From Streptomyces niger (GTDB taxonomy: Bacteria; Actinomycetota; Actinomycetes; Streptomycetales; Streptomycetaceae), in contig NZ_JOFQ01000014.1 in NCBI RefSeq assembly GCF_000718305.1, forward strand, positions 1 through 64,000: a DNA stretch of 64,000 nucleotides, given 5' to 3'. The notes beneath the pieces were generated by a model. It searched no databases and was not told the origin of the DNA. It saw nothing but the letters and a program-made list of their open reading frames with translations. Below, one piece after another: positions 45,296 to 54,008 of this stretch. Made by a program: the position numbers and the translations under genes. Within the stretch, counting starts at the first letter, position 1. Each line of letters opens with the position of its first letter.

Positions 45296-47482
45296 TCAGG
45301 AGAGGCCCAGGCTCCGCTTGAGGAATGCGACTTGCAGGAGAAGCAGGTTTTCGGCCACCTGTTCCTGGGGCGTCATATGGGTCACGCCGGACAACGGAAG
45401 GACTTCGTGCGGCCGTCCCGCGGCCAGCAGGGCCGAGGAGAATCGCAGGGAATGTGCCACGACCACATTGTCGTCCGCCAACCCGTGGACGATCATCATC
45501 GGCCGGTGCTGCTCGGCGGCGCCGGACAGGCCCTCGTCCGTGACCAGGGAGTTCCGCACGTAGGACGCGGGGTCCTCGTCCGGATGGCCCAAGTACCGCT
45601 CCGTGTAGTGCGTGTCGTACAGCCGCTGGTCGGTGACGGGCGCGCCCACCACCGCCGCGTGGAAGACGTCCGGGCGGCGCAGCGCGGCCAGCCCGGCGAG
45701 GAGGCCGCCGTAGGACCAGCCGCGGATGGCCACCCGGTCCAGGTCCAGCGGGAACCGCTCCGCCAGCGCGTGCAGCGCGTCGACCTGGTCCTGCAGCGTC
45801 ACCGCCGCGAGCTCCCGCGAGACGGCCTTCTCCCAGGCGGGGGAGCGGCCCGGCGTGCCCCGGCCGTCCGCCACCACCACGGCGAAGCCCTGGTCGGCGA
45901 ACCACTGCGAGGTGAGGAAGACGTTGTGCGCCGCGAGCACCCGCTGCGCGTGCGGCCCGCCGTACGGGTCCATCAGGACCGGCAGCGGCCCGTCCCCCTC
46001 CTGGTAACCGGTCGGCAGCAGCACCGCGCACGGGATGTCCCGCTCGCCGGCCGTCACGAACCGCGGCCGGGCGGTGAGCACCGGCGTCTCGGCGTACGAG
46101 GGGATCTCCGCGAGCCGGGTCTCCTTGCCGTCGGCGGCCAGCCGCAGCACCTCCACCCGAACCCCGGGCCGCTCCGCGCACATGTGCGACACGACCGCGA
46201 CCTCGCCCACCCGCACCGCGGAGGAGTACGAGGCGTACGGGCGCTCCGTCACGCGCTCCCAGCCGCCCTGGTCGCCGCTGCCGCGGTACCACGCCCGGTA
46301 GATCCCGACATCGTGCAGCTCCTCCGCGCTGGCCGAGAACAGCACGTCGTCCTGGCCGATGTCGAGCACCGCTCGCACGTGCAGCGGCGCCGAGGTCAGC
46401 GGCCGGTCCCCGACGAAGAGCTTGCGCGCGCCGCCCTCGTCGGCGATCCGCACCAGCCGCCGGTCCGGCGTCCAGGCCGGCACGCCCGGGTACGGCTCGA
46501 CCCACACCGGATCCTCGTCGGTGTGCACCAGGCGGGTGGCGCCGGTCTCGGTGTCGACCGCCAGATAGCGCTGCGACCGCTGGTCGCGGGACTGGACCAG
46601 GAGCAGCGGCGGGCCGGCCGAGGACCAGTGCACCCGGGCCAGATACGGGTAGCGCTCGCGGTCCCAGACCACGTCCGTGCGCTCCCCGGCCAGGTCCAGC
46701 AGGGCGAGGGAGACCTCGGCGTTGTCGGTGCCGGCGGCCGGGTAGGCCACCTCGACGGGCGCCTTCTCCGGGTGCGCGGGGTCGGAGATCCACCAGCGGC
46801 GCACCGGGGAGTCGTCGACCCGCGCGGTCAGCAGCCGGTCGCTCTCGGGTGACCACCAGAATCCGCGGTACCGGCTCATCTCCTCGGCCGCGATGAACTC
46901 CGCGAGACCCCAGGTGACGTTCGGGCCGTCCGGCGTCGCCAGCGCGCGGTCGCCGTCCGCGCCGCCGCCGTCCGCCGTGCCATCGCCGTCCGCCGTGCCG
47001 TCGCCCGCCACGGGCACGACCCGCAGCGCGCCCGCCGCGACGTACGCCACGTACCGGCCGTCCGGGGACGGGCGGGGGTCCACCACGGGACCCGGTACGG
47101 GCAGTTCGCGGCAGGTGCCGGCCCGCAGCTCGGCGACGAACAGCCGGCCGGAGAGCGGGAAGGCGGCGAGCTCCACGGCCGCGTCGGTGGCGTATCCGAC
47201 CACGCCGGCCGAGCCCTCCCGGGTCCGCTCGCGGCGCGCCCGCTCCTCCGGGGACAGTTCCTCGTCGGCGCCGCCCAGCAGTTCCGCCGGGTCGGCGGCG
47301 GCGTACTCCCGCCCGGCGTCAAGGTCATGGACCCACAACAGATTCGCCCGATCGGTACCGGATCGGGAGCGGAGGAAGACGACGCGCGTACCGTCCGGCG
47401 AGATGCTGAAGCCGCGCGGCACGCCCAGGCTGAAGCGCTGGGTGCGCGCGTGCTGCCGGGGAAATGAGAGCTGTCCGGTCAT
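45296..47482 (-). CDS. S9 family peptidase (dipeptidyl-peptidase IV-like)
   Basis: A 728-residue serine peptidase. Residues ~1-470 form the DPP4-type beta-propeller (e.g. RFSLGVPRGFSISPDGTRVV). The C-terminal alpha/beta-hydrolase domain carries the nucleophile motif GWSYGG, the catalytic Asp in HGLADDNV and the His in GVTHM. ATG at 47482 gives the family-like start MTGQLSFPRQHARTQRF. It has no signal peptide, so it probably trims N-terminal dipeptides from imported peptides in the cytoplasm. Its position beside three peptide importers suggests shared use, though the 400-base gap implies separate transcription. Confidence 0.9.
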   Translation of the reverse strand: MTGQLSFPRQHARTQRFSLGVPRGFSISPDGTRVVFLRSRSGTDRANLLWVHDLDAGREYAAADPAELLGGADEELSPEERARRERTREGSAGVVGYATDAAVELAAFPLSGRLFVAELRAGTCRELPVPGPVVDPRPSPDGRYVAYVAAGALRVVPVAGDGTADGDGTADGGGADGDRALATPDGPNVTWGLAEFIAAEEMSRYRGFWWSPESDRLLTARVDDSPVRRWWISDPAHPEKAPVEVAYPAAGTDNAEVSLALLDLAGERTDVVWDRERYPYLARVHWSSAGPPLLLVQSRDQRSQRYLAVDTETGATRLVHTDEDPVWVEPYPGVPAWTPDRRLVRIADEGGARKLFVGDRPLTSAPLHVRAVLDIGQDDVLFSASAEELHDVGIYRAWYRGSGDQGGWERVTERPYASYSSAVRVGEVAVVSHMCAERPGVRVEVLRLAADGKETRLAEIPSYAETPVLTARPRFVTAGERDIPCAVLLPTGYQEGDGPLPVLMDPYGGPHAQRVLAAHNVFLTSQWFADQGFAVVVADGRGTPGRSPAWEKAVSRELAAVTLQDQVDALHALAERFPLDLDRVAIRGWSYGGLLAGLAALRRPDVFHAAVVGAPVTDQRLYDTHYTERYLGHPDEDPASYVRNSLVTDEGLSGAAEQHRPMMIVHGLADDNVVVAHSLRFSSALLAAGRPHEVLPLSGVTHMTPQEQVAENLLLLQVAFLKRSLGLS

Positions 47483-47690
47483 GCGGTCGAGCGTAAGGGC
47501 CTTGGGGCTCACGGCCGCCGCATACGTCAAGATCGTGTGCGCCCCCACTCTGCACCCGTGCACCGGCATATGCGCACGCATCGATAGTTATGATCGCTGA
47601 GGCGTGTGGGTATGGAGCCATTGGCCAAAGCGGCCCGGGCCCTGCCCGACCCAATCCCGTTCCGTCCGTGCGTACTTGGAGGTGACCGCC

Positions 47691-47885
47691 GTGGCACTCT
47701 CGATTTCGGCGGTGGTGCTGCTGGCGATCATCGTCTTCCTGCTGGTGAAGAAGTCAGGCTTGAAGGCGGGCCACGCAGTCGTCTGCATACTGCTGGGGTT
47801 CTACATCGCCAGCTCGTCGATCGCGCCGACCATCAGAGAGTTCACCACGAACGTCGCGGGGATGATCGGCGGCATCAAGTTCTGA
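47691..47885 (+). CDS. Small membrane protein
   Basis: A 64-residue protein, MALSISAVVLLAIIVFLLVK..., with an N-terminal hydrophobic segment (about 4-20), a second weaker one (AVVCILLGFYIASSSIA) and a short hydrophilic end. GTG at 47691 has GGAGG eight bases upstream; GTG at 47682 is too close to it. This matches a conserved actinobacterial hypothetical of this size. Two hairpins follow it (47894-47930 and 47969-47995). Function unknown. Confidence 0.75.
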   Translation: MALSISAVVLLAIIVFLLVKKSGLKAGHAVVCILLGFYIASSSIAPTIREFTTNVAGMIGGIKF

Positions 47886-47968
47886 CCCCGACTCCACGGG
47901 CCCGCGCGGTTCGGCCGCCCGCGCCCGTGGCTCCACCACCCGCCCGGCCCTGACCGGCGGACGAAGCG

Positions 47969-47999
47969 CCCGACCGGGTGGATCACCCGGTCGGGTTCT
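47969..47999 (+). terminator. Terminator between the small membrane protein and mshB
   Basis: CCCGACCGGGTG (47969-47980) pairs with CACCCGGTCGGG (47984-47995) and is followed by TTCT. A second weaker hairpin, CCACGGGC...CCGTGG, lies at about 47894-47930. Confidence 0.75.
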
Positions 48000-48032
48000 C
48001 CGTGCCCGGCGTGAGGCTCGTACGCTGTCCTC

Positions 48033-48968
48033 ATGTCCGAGCTTCCCGCCCGCCGTCTGCTCCTGGTGCACGCGCACCCCGACGACGAGTCGATCAACAA
48101 CGGCGCCACCATGGCCAGATACGCGGCCGAGGGTGCCCTCGTCACGCTGGTGACCTGCACGCTGGGTGAGGAAGGCGAGGTGATCCCCGCCGACCTCGCC
48201 CATCTGGCCGCCGACAAGGACGACGTGCTCGGCCCGTACCGCAGCGGCGAACTGGCCGCGGCGATGGCGGAGCTGGGCGTCACCGACCACCGTCAGCTCG
48301 GCGCCCCGGGCCGCTACCGCGACTCCGGGATGATGGGCGCGCCGCAGAACGACCGCCCGGACGCCTTCTGGCAGGCCGACCTGGACACCGCCGCCGGCGA
48401 CCTGGTCGCGGTGGTCCGCGAGGTGCGCCCGCAGGTCCTGGTCACCTACGACCCCGACGGCGGCTACGGCCACCCCGACCACATCCAGGCCCACCGCGTC
48501 GCGATGCGCGCCGCGGACCTGGCCGCCGACCCCGCCTTCCGGCCGGAGCTCGGCGCGCCGCACGCGATCGAGAAGATCTACTGGAACTGCAACCCGCGCT
48601 CCGTGGTCGAGGAGGGCTTCGAGCGGTTGCGCGCCGCCGGGCTGTCCTTCCCCGGCGTGGCGGACGTGGACGACGTGCCGGGCGTGGTGCCGGACGCCGA
48701 GGTCACCACCTCGATCCCGGCCGCGCCGGAGTACAGCGCGGCGAAGGCCGCCGCGATGCGCGCGCACGTCACCCAGATCTCGGTCGACGGCCCCTTCTTC
48801 GCCCTCTCCAACGACCTCGGGCAGCCGCTGATCAGCGGCGAGCACTACCGGCTCGTGCGCGGCACCTCGGGCGCGAAGGACGGCGAACGGGAGGACGACC
48901 TGTTCGCCGGGGTACGGACGCAGGACGGGTCGGACGCGGTGGCGGAGCAGCCGGAGGCGGCGCGATGA
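48033..48968 (+). CDS. mshB: N-acetyl-1-D-myo-inositol-2-amino-2-deoxy-glucopyranoside deacetylase
   Basis: A 311-residue zinc deacetylase that makes glucosaminyl-inositol, the second biochemical step of mycothiol synthesis. The metal motif HAHPDDES (His15, Asp18) is followed by [14 protein letters not shown], and the third ligand lies in [13 protein letters not shown]. The long C-terminal part with [12 protein letters not shown] and the final [14 protein letters not shown] fits MshB rather than the conjugate amidase Mca. Its end overlaps the DUF6113 gene by four bases (ATGA), so the two are coupled. Confidence 0.93.
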   Translation: MSELPARRLLLVHAHPDDESINNGATMARYAAEGALVTLVTCTLGEEGEVIPADLAHLAADKDDVLGPYRSGELAAAMAELGVTDHRQLGAPGRYRDSGMMGAPQNDRPDAFWQADLDTAAGDLVAVVREVRPQVLVTYDPDGGYGHPDHIQAHRVAMRAADLAADPAFRPELGAPHAIEKIYWNCNPRSVVEEGFERLRAAGLSFPGVADVDDVPGVVPDAEVTTSIPAAPEYSAAKAAAMRAHVTQISVDGPFFALSNDLGQPLISGEHYRLVRGTSGAKDGEREDDLFAGVRTQDGSDAVAEQPEAAR

Positions 48969-49426
48969 GCGGCAAGGACGACAAGCGCAGCCGGGCGTCC
49001 GGCGGAGGCGCCGGTAAGCCCGCGGCGGCCGAGCCGCGCCAGCCGGAGACCGCGCCCGCCGGCGCGCTGAAGGCCGGGCTGTACGTCCTGCTGTTCGTCC
49101 TCGGCGTGCTGACCGCGGTGGCCGGCGGGCTGCTCCAAGGGGCGTGGTTCCCCGGCGGGCTGCTGCTCGCGCTGGCGGGCGTCGCCGCGCTGTTCACCGG
49201 AGGCGCGCGGGCGGCCGTCTCGGTCGTCGGGGCGCTGGTCCCGGCCGCCGGCTGGCTGATCACGGTGATCGGCCTCAGCACGACACGCGCCGAGGGCGAT
49301 TTCGTCTTCGGTGCCGGACTCGGGGCCTACGTCTACATGCTGGGTGGCATCGCCGTCGCTGTGATCTGCACCACGGCGTCGATGGGCCGCTCGGCGCATC
49401 TTGGTACGGCCCGTCGTGGCATGTGA
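48965..49426 (+). CDS. DUF6113 family membrane protein
   Basis: A 153-residue integral membrane protein. A hydrophilic Lys/Gly/Ala-rich lead (~35 residues) is followed by four hydrophobic segments (e.g. [55 protein letters not shown]). This family regularly follows mshB in Streptomyces. Translation is coupled to mshB by a four-base overlap. Its function is unknown; involvement with mycothiol is not established. Confidence 0.8.
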   Translation: MSGKDDKRSRASGGGAGKPAAAEPRQPETAPAGALKAGLYVLLFVLGVLTAVAGGLLQGAWFPGGLLLALAGVAALFTGGARAAVSVVGALVPAAGWLITVIGLSTTRAEGDFVFGAGLGAYVYMLGGIAVAVICTTASMGRSAHLGTARRGM

Positions 49427-49591
49427 CGGGCCGTCCGAGGTCATTGTTCCGCGGCGCGTGCGGACATCCGTACGGGGAGCGTTCGCCCGCACCCCGGTAC
49501 CCCGCCCGCGCCGGACAGTATGGTGGTGCGCGCCGCCGAGCCGCCCAAGCACGTTGATGACGAGCGGCGGAGCCAACCGGGAGATCCTGCT

Positions 49592-51703
49592 TTGAGTCGT
49601 GAATCTGACAGTTCGTCCTCCGGGCCCCAGGGGCGCGGCGCTGCCGCCTACCCCTCGGGTACCCCGCCGTACGGGCCCCGCCAGGGCGACGCCGACGAGG
49701 CGGTAGCAGCGCGGCCGGAGGAGCCCAAGACCGAGACCACGCTGACCACGCGCATCAAGATCAATATTCCGGGATCGCGGCCGATCCCGCCGGTCGTGGT
49801 GCGCAAGCCGGTCGGCGAGGACACCGCGGCGAACGGTGCCGACGGCGCGCCGGGCGGCCGCGGTGGCGCCGACCGGACCGCCGAGCGCACCGGCAGCACG
49901 CCGCGGCCCCGGCCGCAGGCGGCGCCCGCCGCGCCCGCGGACAGCGCGCCCGAGGAGAAGAAGGACGCCGCGGCCGCCGCCACGAGCGACTGGTTCGCGC
50001 CACGCAAGCCCAAGCGCCCCACGGGTGGCCAGGCCCAGGGCGGCACCCCGGCCGGCGGCGTGCCGGCCGCCGGCGGCCACGGCCCCGGCGCGGGCCAGGG
50101 TTCCGGCGCAGGCCAGGGCGCTGCCGGGCAGCGGCCTGGCGCCGGCGGCCCTCCGGGACAGCCGGGCCAGGGCCAGGGCCAGGGCCAGGAGTCCGTCCTG
50201 CCGTACTTCTCCGACGGCCCGGCCGCACCCGGTGGCGGCGGACCGGCGGGCCTCGGCGGCACCGCGCCCGGTACGCCCGGACCGTCGGGCCCGACGACCG
50301 GCCCGGCCACCGGCGACCTCTCCTTCCCGCCGGCCGGCCCCGGCGGCGCCCCCCGGCCGCGCTCCGGACTGGAGGCGCTGGCGGCGGGCGAGACGCTGCC
50401 GCCGACCAGCCTCACCGGCGAGCGGCCCGGCGGCGCACCGCACGGTGGTGCGCTCACCGGTGGCGCCACTCCGCCGCCGAGGAGCGACGACACCGCCGAG
50501 CTGACCCCGCAGCCGCCGGCCGGTTCCGGCCGGCACGGCGCCGTGGGCCCGGTGGCCGGTGCGGACGGCCGTACCTCCAGCGACACCCTGGTCAGCGGCA
50601 TCCCCGCGGTCTCCGCCGACGGTCCGGCGCCGTGGCGGCCCGGCGCGCCGAGCGGGGGCCCGGCGGAGTCCGGCGCGGCGGACGCGCCCGCCGCGCCCGC
50701 CACGCCGAAGCCCAAGCCGCGCGCGAAGATCCCTGAGCCGATCAACCCGCGCAAGAAGGGTCGGAACAAGCTCGTCCTCGTGCTCGGCGGCATCGTCGTG
50801 CTCGCGGGCGTCGCCTACGGCGCCGGGCTGCTGCTGGACCACTCCGACGTACCGGGCGGCACCACGGCGCTCGGCGTGGACATCGGCGGCACGACCAAGG
50901 AGCAGGCCACCGAGAAGCTCGACGCGGCGCTGAAGGACACCAGGACCGCGCCGCTGAAGCTGACCGTCGACGGGCAGCCGCAGACCCTGCTCCCCGCCAA
51001 GGCGGGCCTGGACATCGACACCCAGGCCACCGTCCGGGGCGCGGCGGGCCGCGACTACAACCCGATCTCCGTCATCGGCTCGCTCTTCGGCGGTGCCCGT
51101 ACGGCCGAGCCGTCGATGATCGTCGACGACGAGAAGCTGGACATCGCGCTCAAGGCGGTGGCCGGCGAGCAGGGCGCTGCCAAGGACGGCGGCATAGACT
51201 TCGTCGCCGGCAAGGCCGTCCCGCACTACGGCAAGCCGTACAAGTCGATCGACGTCGACGCCGCCAAGCAGAAGGTCACGCAGGCGTACGAGGACCGGCT
51301 CGCCGGCGGCGGCGGGCAGCCCGTGGCGCTCAAGACCCGCATGCAGCAGCCGACGGTCCCGGACTCCGAGGTGAACCGGGCGCTGAAGACGTTCGCCAAG
51401 CCGGCGATGTCCGGGCTGATCACGGTGCGGACGGACGCGCAGCACACGGTGTCCTTCAGCCCCGAGAAGTCCATCCCGAAGTTCGTCTCGATGAAGCCCG
51501 TCAACGGCAAGCTGGTCGAGTACTACGACCGGCCGGCGCTGAAGGCCCTGTACGGCGAGACGTTCGAGGGCGTCATGGTCACCAAGGGCGACGGCTCCAA
51601 GAAGCCGGTCAGCGTCGAGGAGGTCGCGAGCGCGGTCGGCCAGGCGCTCCGCGGCACCACCGCGGCGCAGCGGGTCGTCACCATCCCGACGAACCCCAGC
51701 TGA
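49592..51703 (+). CDS. VanW/YoaR-type membrane protein with disordered N-terminus
   Basis: A 703-residue protein in three parts. Residues 1-~385 are a Pro/Gly/Ala-rich disordered region with Gln/Gly tandem stretches (GQGSGAGQGAAGQ; GQGQGQGQE). One transmembrane helix follows (KLVLVLGGIVVLAGVAYGAG). The extracellular part has a putative peptidoglycan-binding domain of the YoaR type (VDIGGTTKEQATEKLDAAL and SVIGSLFGG). TTG at 49592, nine bases after GGGAG, is chosen because longer starts add non-homologous sequence. The domain implies a cell-wall role. Confidence 0.75.
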   Translation: MSRESDSSSSGPQGRGAAAYPSGTPPYGPRQGDADEAVAARPEEPKTETTLTTRIKINIPGSRPIPPVVVRKPVGEDTAANGADGAPGGRGGADRTAERTGSTPRPRPQAAPAAPADSAPEEKKDAAAAATSDWFAPRKPKRPTGGQAQGGTPAGGVPAAGGHGPGAGQGSGAGQGAAGQRPGAGGPPGQPGQGQGQGQESVLPYFSDGPAAPGGGGPAGLGGTAPGTPGPSGPTTGPATGDLSFPPAGPGGAPRPRSGLEALAAGETLPPTSLTGERPGGAPHGGALTGGATPPPRSDDTAELTPQPPAGSGRHGAVGPVAGADGRTSSDTLVSGIPAVSADGPAPWRPGAPSGGPAESGAADAPAAPATPKPKPRAKIPEPINPRKKGRNKLVLVLGGIVVLAGVAYGAGLLLDHSDVPGGTTALGVDIGGTTKEQATEKLDAALKDTRTAPLKLTVDGQPQTLLPAKAGLDIDTQATVRGAAGRDYNPISVIGSLFGGARTAEPSMIVDDEKLDIALKAVAGEQGAAKDGGIDFVAGKAVPHYGKPYKSIDVDAAKQKVTQAYEDRLAGGGGQPVALKTRMQQPTVPDSEVNRALKTFAKPAMSGLITVRTDAQHTVSFSPEKSIPKFVSMKPVNGKLVEYYDRPALKALYGETFEGVMVTKGDGSKKPVSVEEVASAVGQALRGTTAAQRVVTIPTNPS

Positions 51704-51727
51704 CCCGCGGCGGACGACGCGCGGAAG

Positions 51728-51755
51728 AGCCCCGGCGGCACCGGCCACCGGGGCT
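51728..51755 (+). terminator. Hairpin after the VanW/YoaR-type gene
   Basis: AGCCCCGG (51728-51735) pairs with CCGGGGCT (51748-51755) around a 12-base loop. It sits 24 bases after the stop and directly before the 25-bp tandem repeat. Confidence 0.6.
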
Positions 51756-51805
51756 CGCCCCTGCAGGACGACGGGACCTTCGCCCCTGCAGGACGGTGGC
51801 ACCTG
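51756..51805. repeat. Two tandem 25-bp imperfect repeats before the SpoIIE phosphatase
   Basis: CGCCCCTGCAGGACG is repeated exactly at 51756-51770 and 51781-51795, and the following ten bases are close (ACGGGACCTT vs GTGGCACCTG). The pair abuts and lies 19 bases before ATG at 51825, in the promoter/leader zone. Confidence 0.8.
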
Positions 51806-51824
51806 TGCGCATGCTGGAAGTGCC

Positions 51825-53129
51825 ATGCCTTTCACGCGACTGCAGGATTCCGGCCGCCGGCGCGCGCTGCTGCTGAGCGCCGTGGTCGCGCTGATCGCGA
51901 CGGCCGATGCGCTCACCGGCCCCCAGGTGCGCCTCATCTCCTTCGCCGGGATCGCGCCGATGTTCGCGGCGCTGCGCTGCTCGGCGCGCTGGACCGCCGT
52001 GGTGACGGCCTCCTACGTCGCGGCCGGCGTCGTCCTCTACGCCCGGAACTTCTCCGACTGGACGATGTCGGGCTCGCTCGTGGGTCTCGCCGGCACGCTG
52101 GTGGTCGCCGTCTTCGCCCAGTTGCTGTGCCACAACCGGCGGCGGCGCGACGACGCCTTCGACCGCACCCGGCTGGTCGCCGACGAGGTCCAGCGGGCGA
52201 TGCTGCACGAACTGCCGCTGCGGGCCGGAGGGTACGCCGTGGCCGGCTTCTACGTCTCGGCGCTGGAGGGCGCCCGGGTCGGCGGCGACATCTACGAGGC
52301 GGTCGAGACGCCGTACGGCACCCGCCTGGTGATCGGCGACGTGCAGGGCAAGGGCATGCCCGCGATCGGTGCCGGGCACGAGGCGCTGGCGTCCTTCCGG
52401 GAGGCCGCGCACTACGAGGCGACGCTGGAGGGCGTCGCGGCGCGTATGGAGGCGTCCCTCCGGCGCCACAACGCGCGGGCCGTCGCGCAGGGCGGCACGG
52501 AGCGCTTCGTGACCGCGCTGCTCATCGAGATCGGCCCCGACGGCCACGGGCGCTCGCTGTCCTGCGGACACATTCCCTACTACGTCGTCCGCGGGGGCCG
52601 GGTCGTGGAGCGGGACGAGGGGCAGTGGCTGCCGCTGGGCCTGGGCGAGCTGACCGGGGAGCGGCGTCGGGCTCATGACGCGTGGCCGCTGGACGAGGAC
52701 TGGGCCGTGCTGTGCACGGACGGCGTGACCGAGGCCCGGCGCGGGGACGGCACGTTCTACCCGCTCGGCGAGCGGCTGGCACGCTGGACGGGGATGGCGC
52801 CGGCCGAGCTGGCCACCGCCCTCCGCGCGGACCTCACGGAGTTCACCGGCGGCCGGCTCAAGGACGACGCGACCGTCCTGATCGTCCGCCGCAGCCCGGA
52901 CAGCGCCCCGCTGCGCCCGACCGCCGAACAGCCGCCGCACAGCCACGCGCCGAACCGCTCGCAGCAGGCCCCACCCGCCCCGACCGGCAGTCACTCGGCG
53001 GACCACCCGCAGCGCACCCCAGCCGACAGGCGTGCCCCGACCGCGGAGCCGAGGGCTTCGGAGGGCCCGGGGGCCTCCGCGGCTCTGGGGGCCTCCGCCG
53101 ACGGCGACCGGCCGCGTACCGTCAGTTGA
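51825..53129 (+). CDS. Membrane-anchored PP2C/SpoIIE-type phosphatase
   Basis: A 434-residue phosphatase. Three or four hydrophobic segments span residues ~14-105 (e.g. RRALLLSAVVALIATADALT, ALVVAVFAQLL-like). The PP2C/SpoIIE domain covers about 120-355 with GARVGGDIYEAVET and VIGDVQGKG (metal-binding Asp residues) and LKDDATVLIV. The last ~75 residues are a disordered Pro/Ser/Ala tail. It should dephosphorylate an anti-anti-sigma factor in response to a membrane signal. Its last eight bases overlap the convergent SirB1-like gene. Confidence 0.88.
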   Translation: MPFTRLQDSGRRRALLLSAVVALIATADALTGPQVRLISFAGIAPMFAALRCSARWTAVVTASYVAAGVVLYARNFSDWTMSGSLVGLAGTLVVAVFAQLLCHNRRRRDDAFDRTRLVADEVQRAMLHELPLRAGGYAVAGFYVSALEGARVGGDIYEAVETPYGTRLVIGDVQGKGMPAIGAGHEALASFREAAHYEATLEGVAARMEASLRRHNARAVAQGGTERFVTALLIEIGPDGHGRSLSCGHIPYYVVRGGRVVERDEGQWLPLGLGELTGERRRAHDAWPLDEDWAVLCTDGVTEARRGDGTFYPLGERLARWTGMAPAELATALRADLTEFTGGRLKDDATVLIVRRSPDSAPLRPTAEQPPHSHAPNRSQQAPPAPTGSHSADHPQRTPADRRAPTAEPRASEGPGASAALGASADGDRPRTVS

Positions 53130-53991
53130 GCATCGCGCGGGCGGCCGCGGCCTGGCGACGGACCGTTTTTGCGGCCCCCGGGTCCACCGCTTCCAGCACC
53201 GTCGCGTACTCCTCCAGCTCCGCGGCGCCGCGGAGGAAGTCGCCGCGCTCGACCAGCACCTCGGCGTGCTCGTGCCGCAGCCGCGCCGGATGGCTGGGCA
53301 GCAGCAGCGACAGCTCCACCGCCCACAGCCGTACGTCGCTGCGCTCGGGGCGGGCCGTCGCCCAGGCCCGGATGTTGTTCAGGATGCGCAGCACCGTCTC
53401 CAGCGGGTCGGCGGGCGCCAGCATCTGCGGCGTCAGCGGCTCGCCGGTCGCGCCCGCGACCAGCAGCCCGGCGTCCTCGTCCGTCAGGATGCGGCCGCCG
53501 TCGAACGGGTCCACCAGGACGTGCGCGCCGTACGGATCGCCGAACCCCACGACGTAGTGCCCGGGCAGCGCCACGCCGTACACGGGAGCGCCGGCCCGCC
53601 GTGCGACCTCCGTCCACACCACCGACAGCAGGATCGGCAGTCCGCGGCGGCGCCGCAGCACCTCGTGGAGCAGCGAGGACTCCAGCCGCCGGTAGTCGGC
53701 GGGCAGGCCGTGGAAGCCGCAGCGGGCGCCGAGCAGCGCGGCGACGCTGTGGGCCCAGGCGTGCGCGTCGTCGCCGGTGCCGCCGTGGGCGCGCCCCGGC
53801 CGGAACGGCAGCAGGCCGGCCAGCCGGTCCAGTTCGATCTGGGCGGCGTCGATGCCGTGCTCGTCCAGCTCCGGGTCGGCCTCGGCGGCCAGCAGCAGGC
53901 ACAGCAGCGTGAGATCGGGCCGCTCCTCGCGGGCGGCCTCGGCGAACTGCCGCCGCCGGGCAGCGCGGGGGGTGTCGGGCTCGGGGTGCAT
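53122..53991 (-). CDS. SirB1-like (transglutaminase-like core2) protein
   Basis: A 289-residue soluble protein. The transglut_core2 signature is clear around residues 95-160: DYRRLESSLLHEVLRRRRGL, PILLSVVWTEVARRAGAPV, GVALPGHYVVGF and LVDPFDGGRIL. No catalytic Cys sits in this region, as in other SirB1/YchA proteins, so enzyme activity is doubtful. The C-terminal half is tetratricopeptide-like helical. ATG at 53991 gives MHPEPDTPRAARRRQFAEA. Confidence 0.85.
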   Translation of the reverse strand: MHPEPDTPRAARRRQFAEAAREERPDLTLLCLLLAAEADPELDEHGIDAAQIELDRLAGLLPFRPGRAHGGTGDDAHAWAHSVAALLGARCGFHGLPADYRRLESSLLHEVLRRRRGLPILLSVVWTEVARRAGAPVYGVALPGHYVVGFGDPYGAHVLVDPFDGGRILTDEDAGLLVAGATGEPLTPQMLAPADPLETVLRILNNIRAWATARPERSDVRLWAVELSLLLPSHPARLRHEHAEVLVERGDFLRGAAELEEYATVLEAVDPGAAKTVRRQAAAARAMLN

Positions 53992-54008
53992 GTCTGGTCC
54001 GTACCCGT

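Noticed and set aside
45125..46852. Extension of the short plus-strand frame into a 575-codon gene
   Set aside because: Beyond 45296 it runs antisense through the S9 peptidase gene, whose motifs are complete; only the first part before the hairpin could be real.
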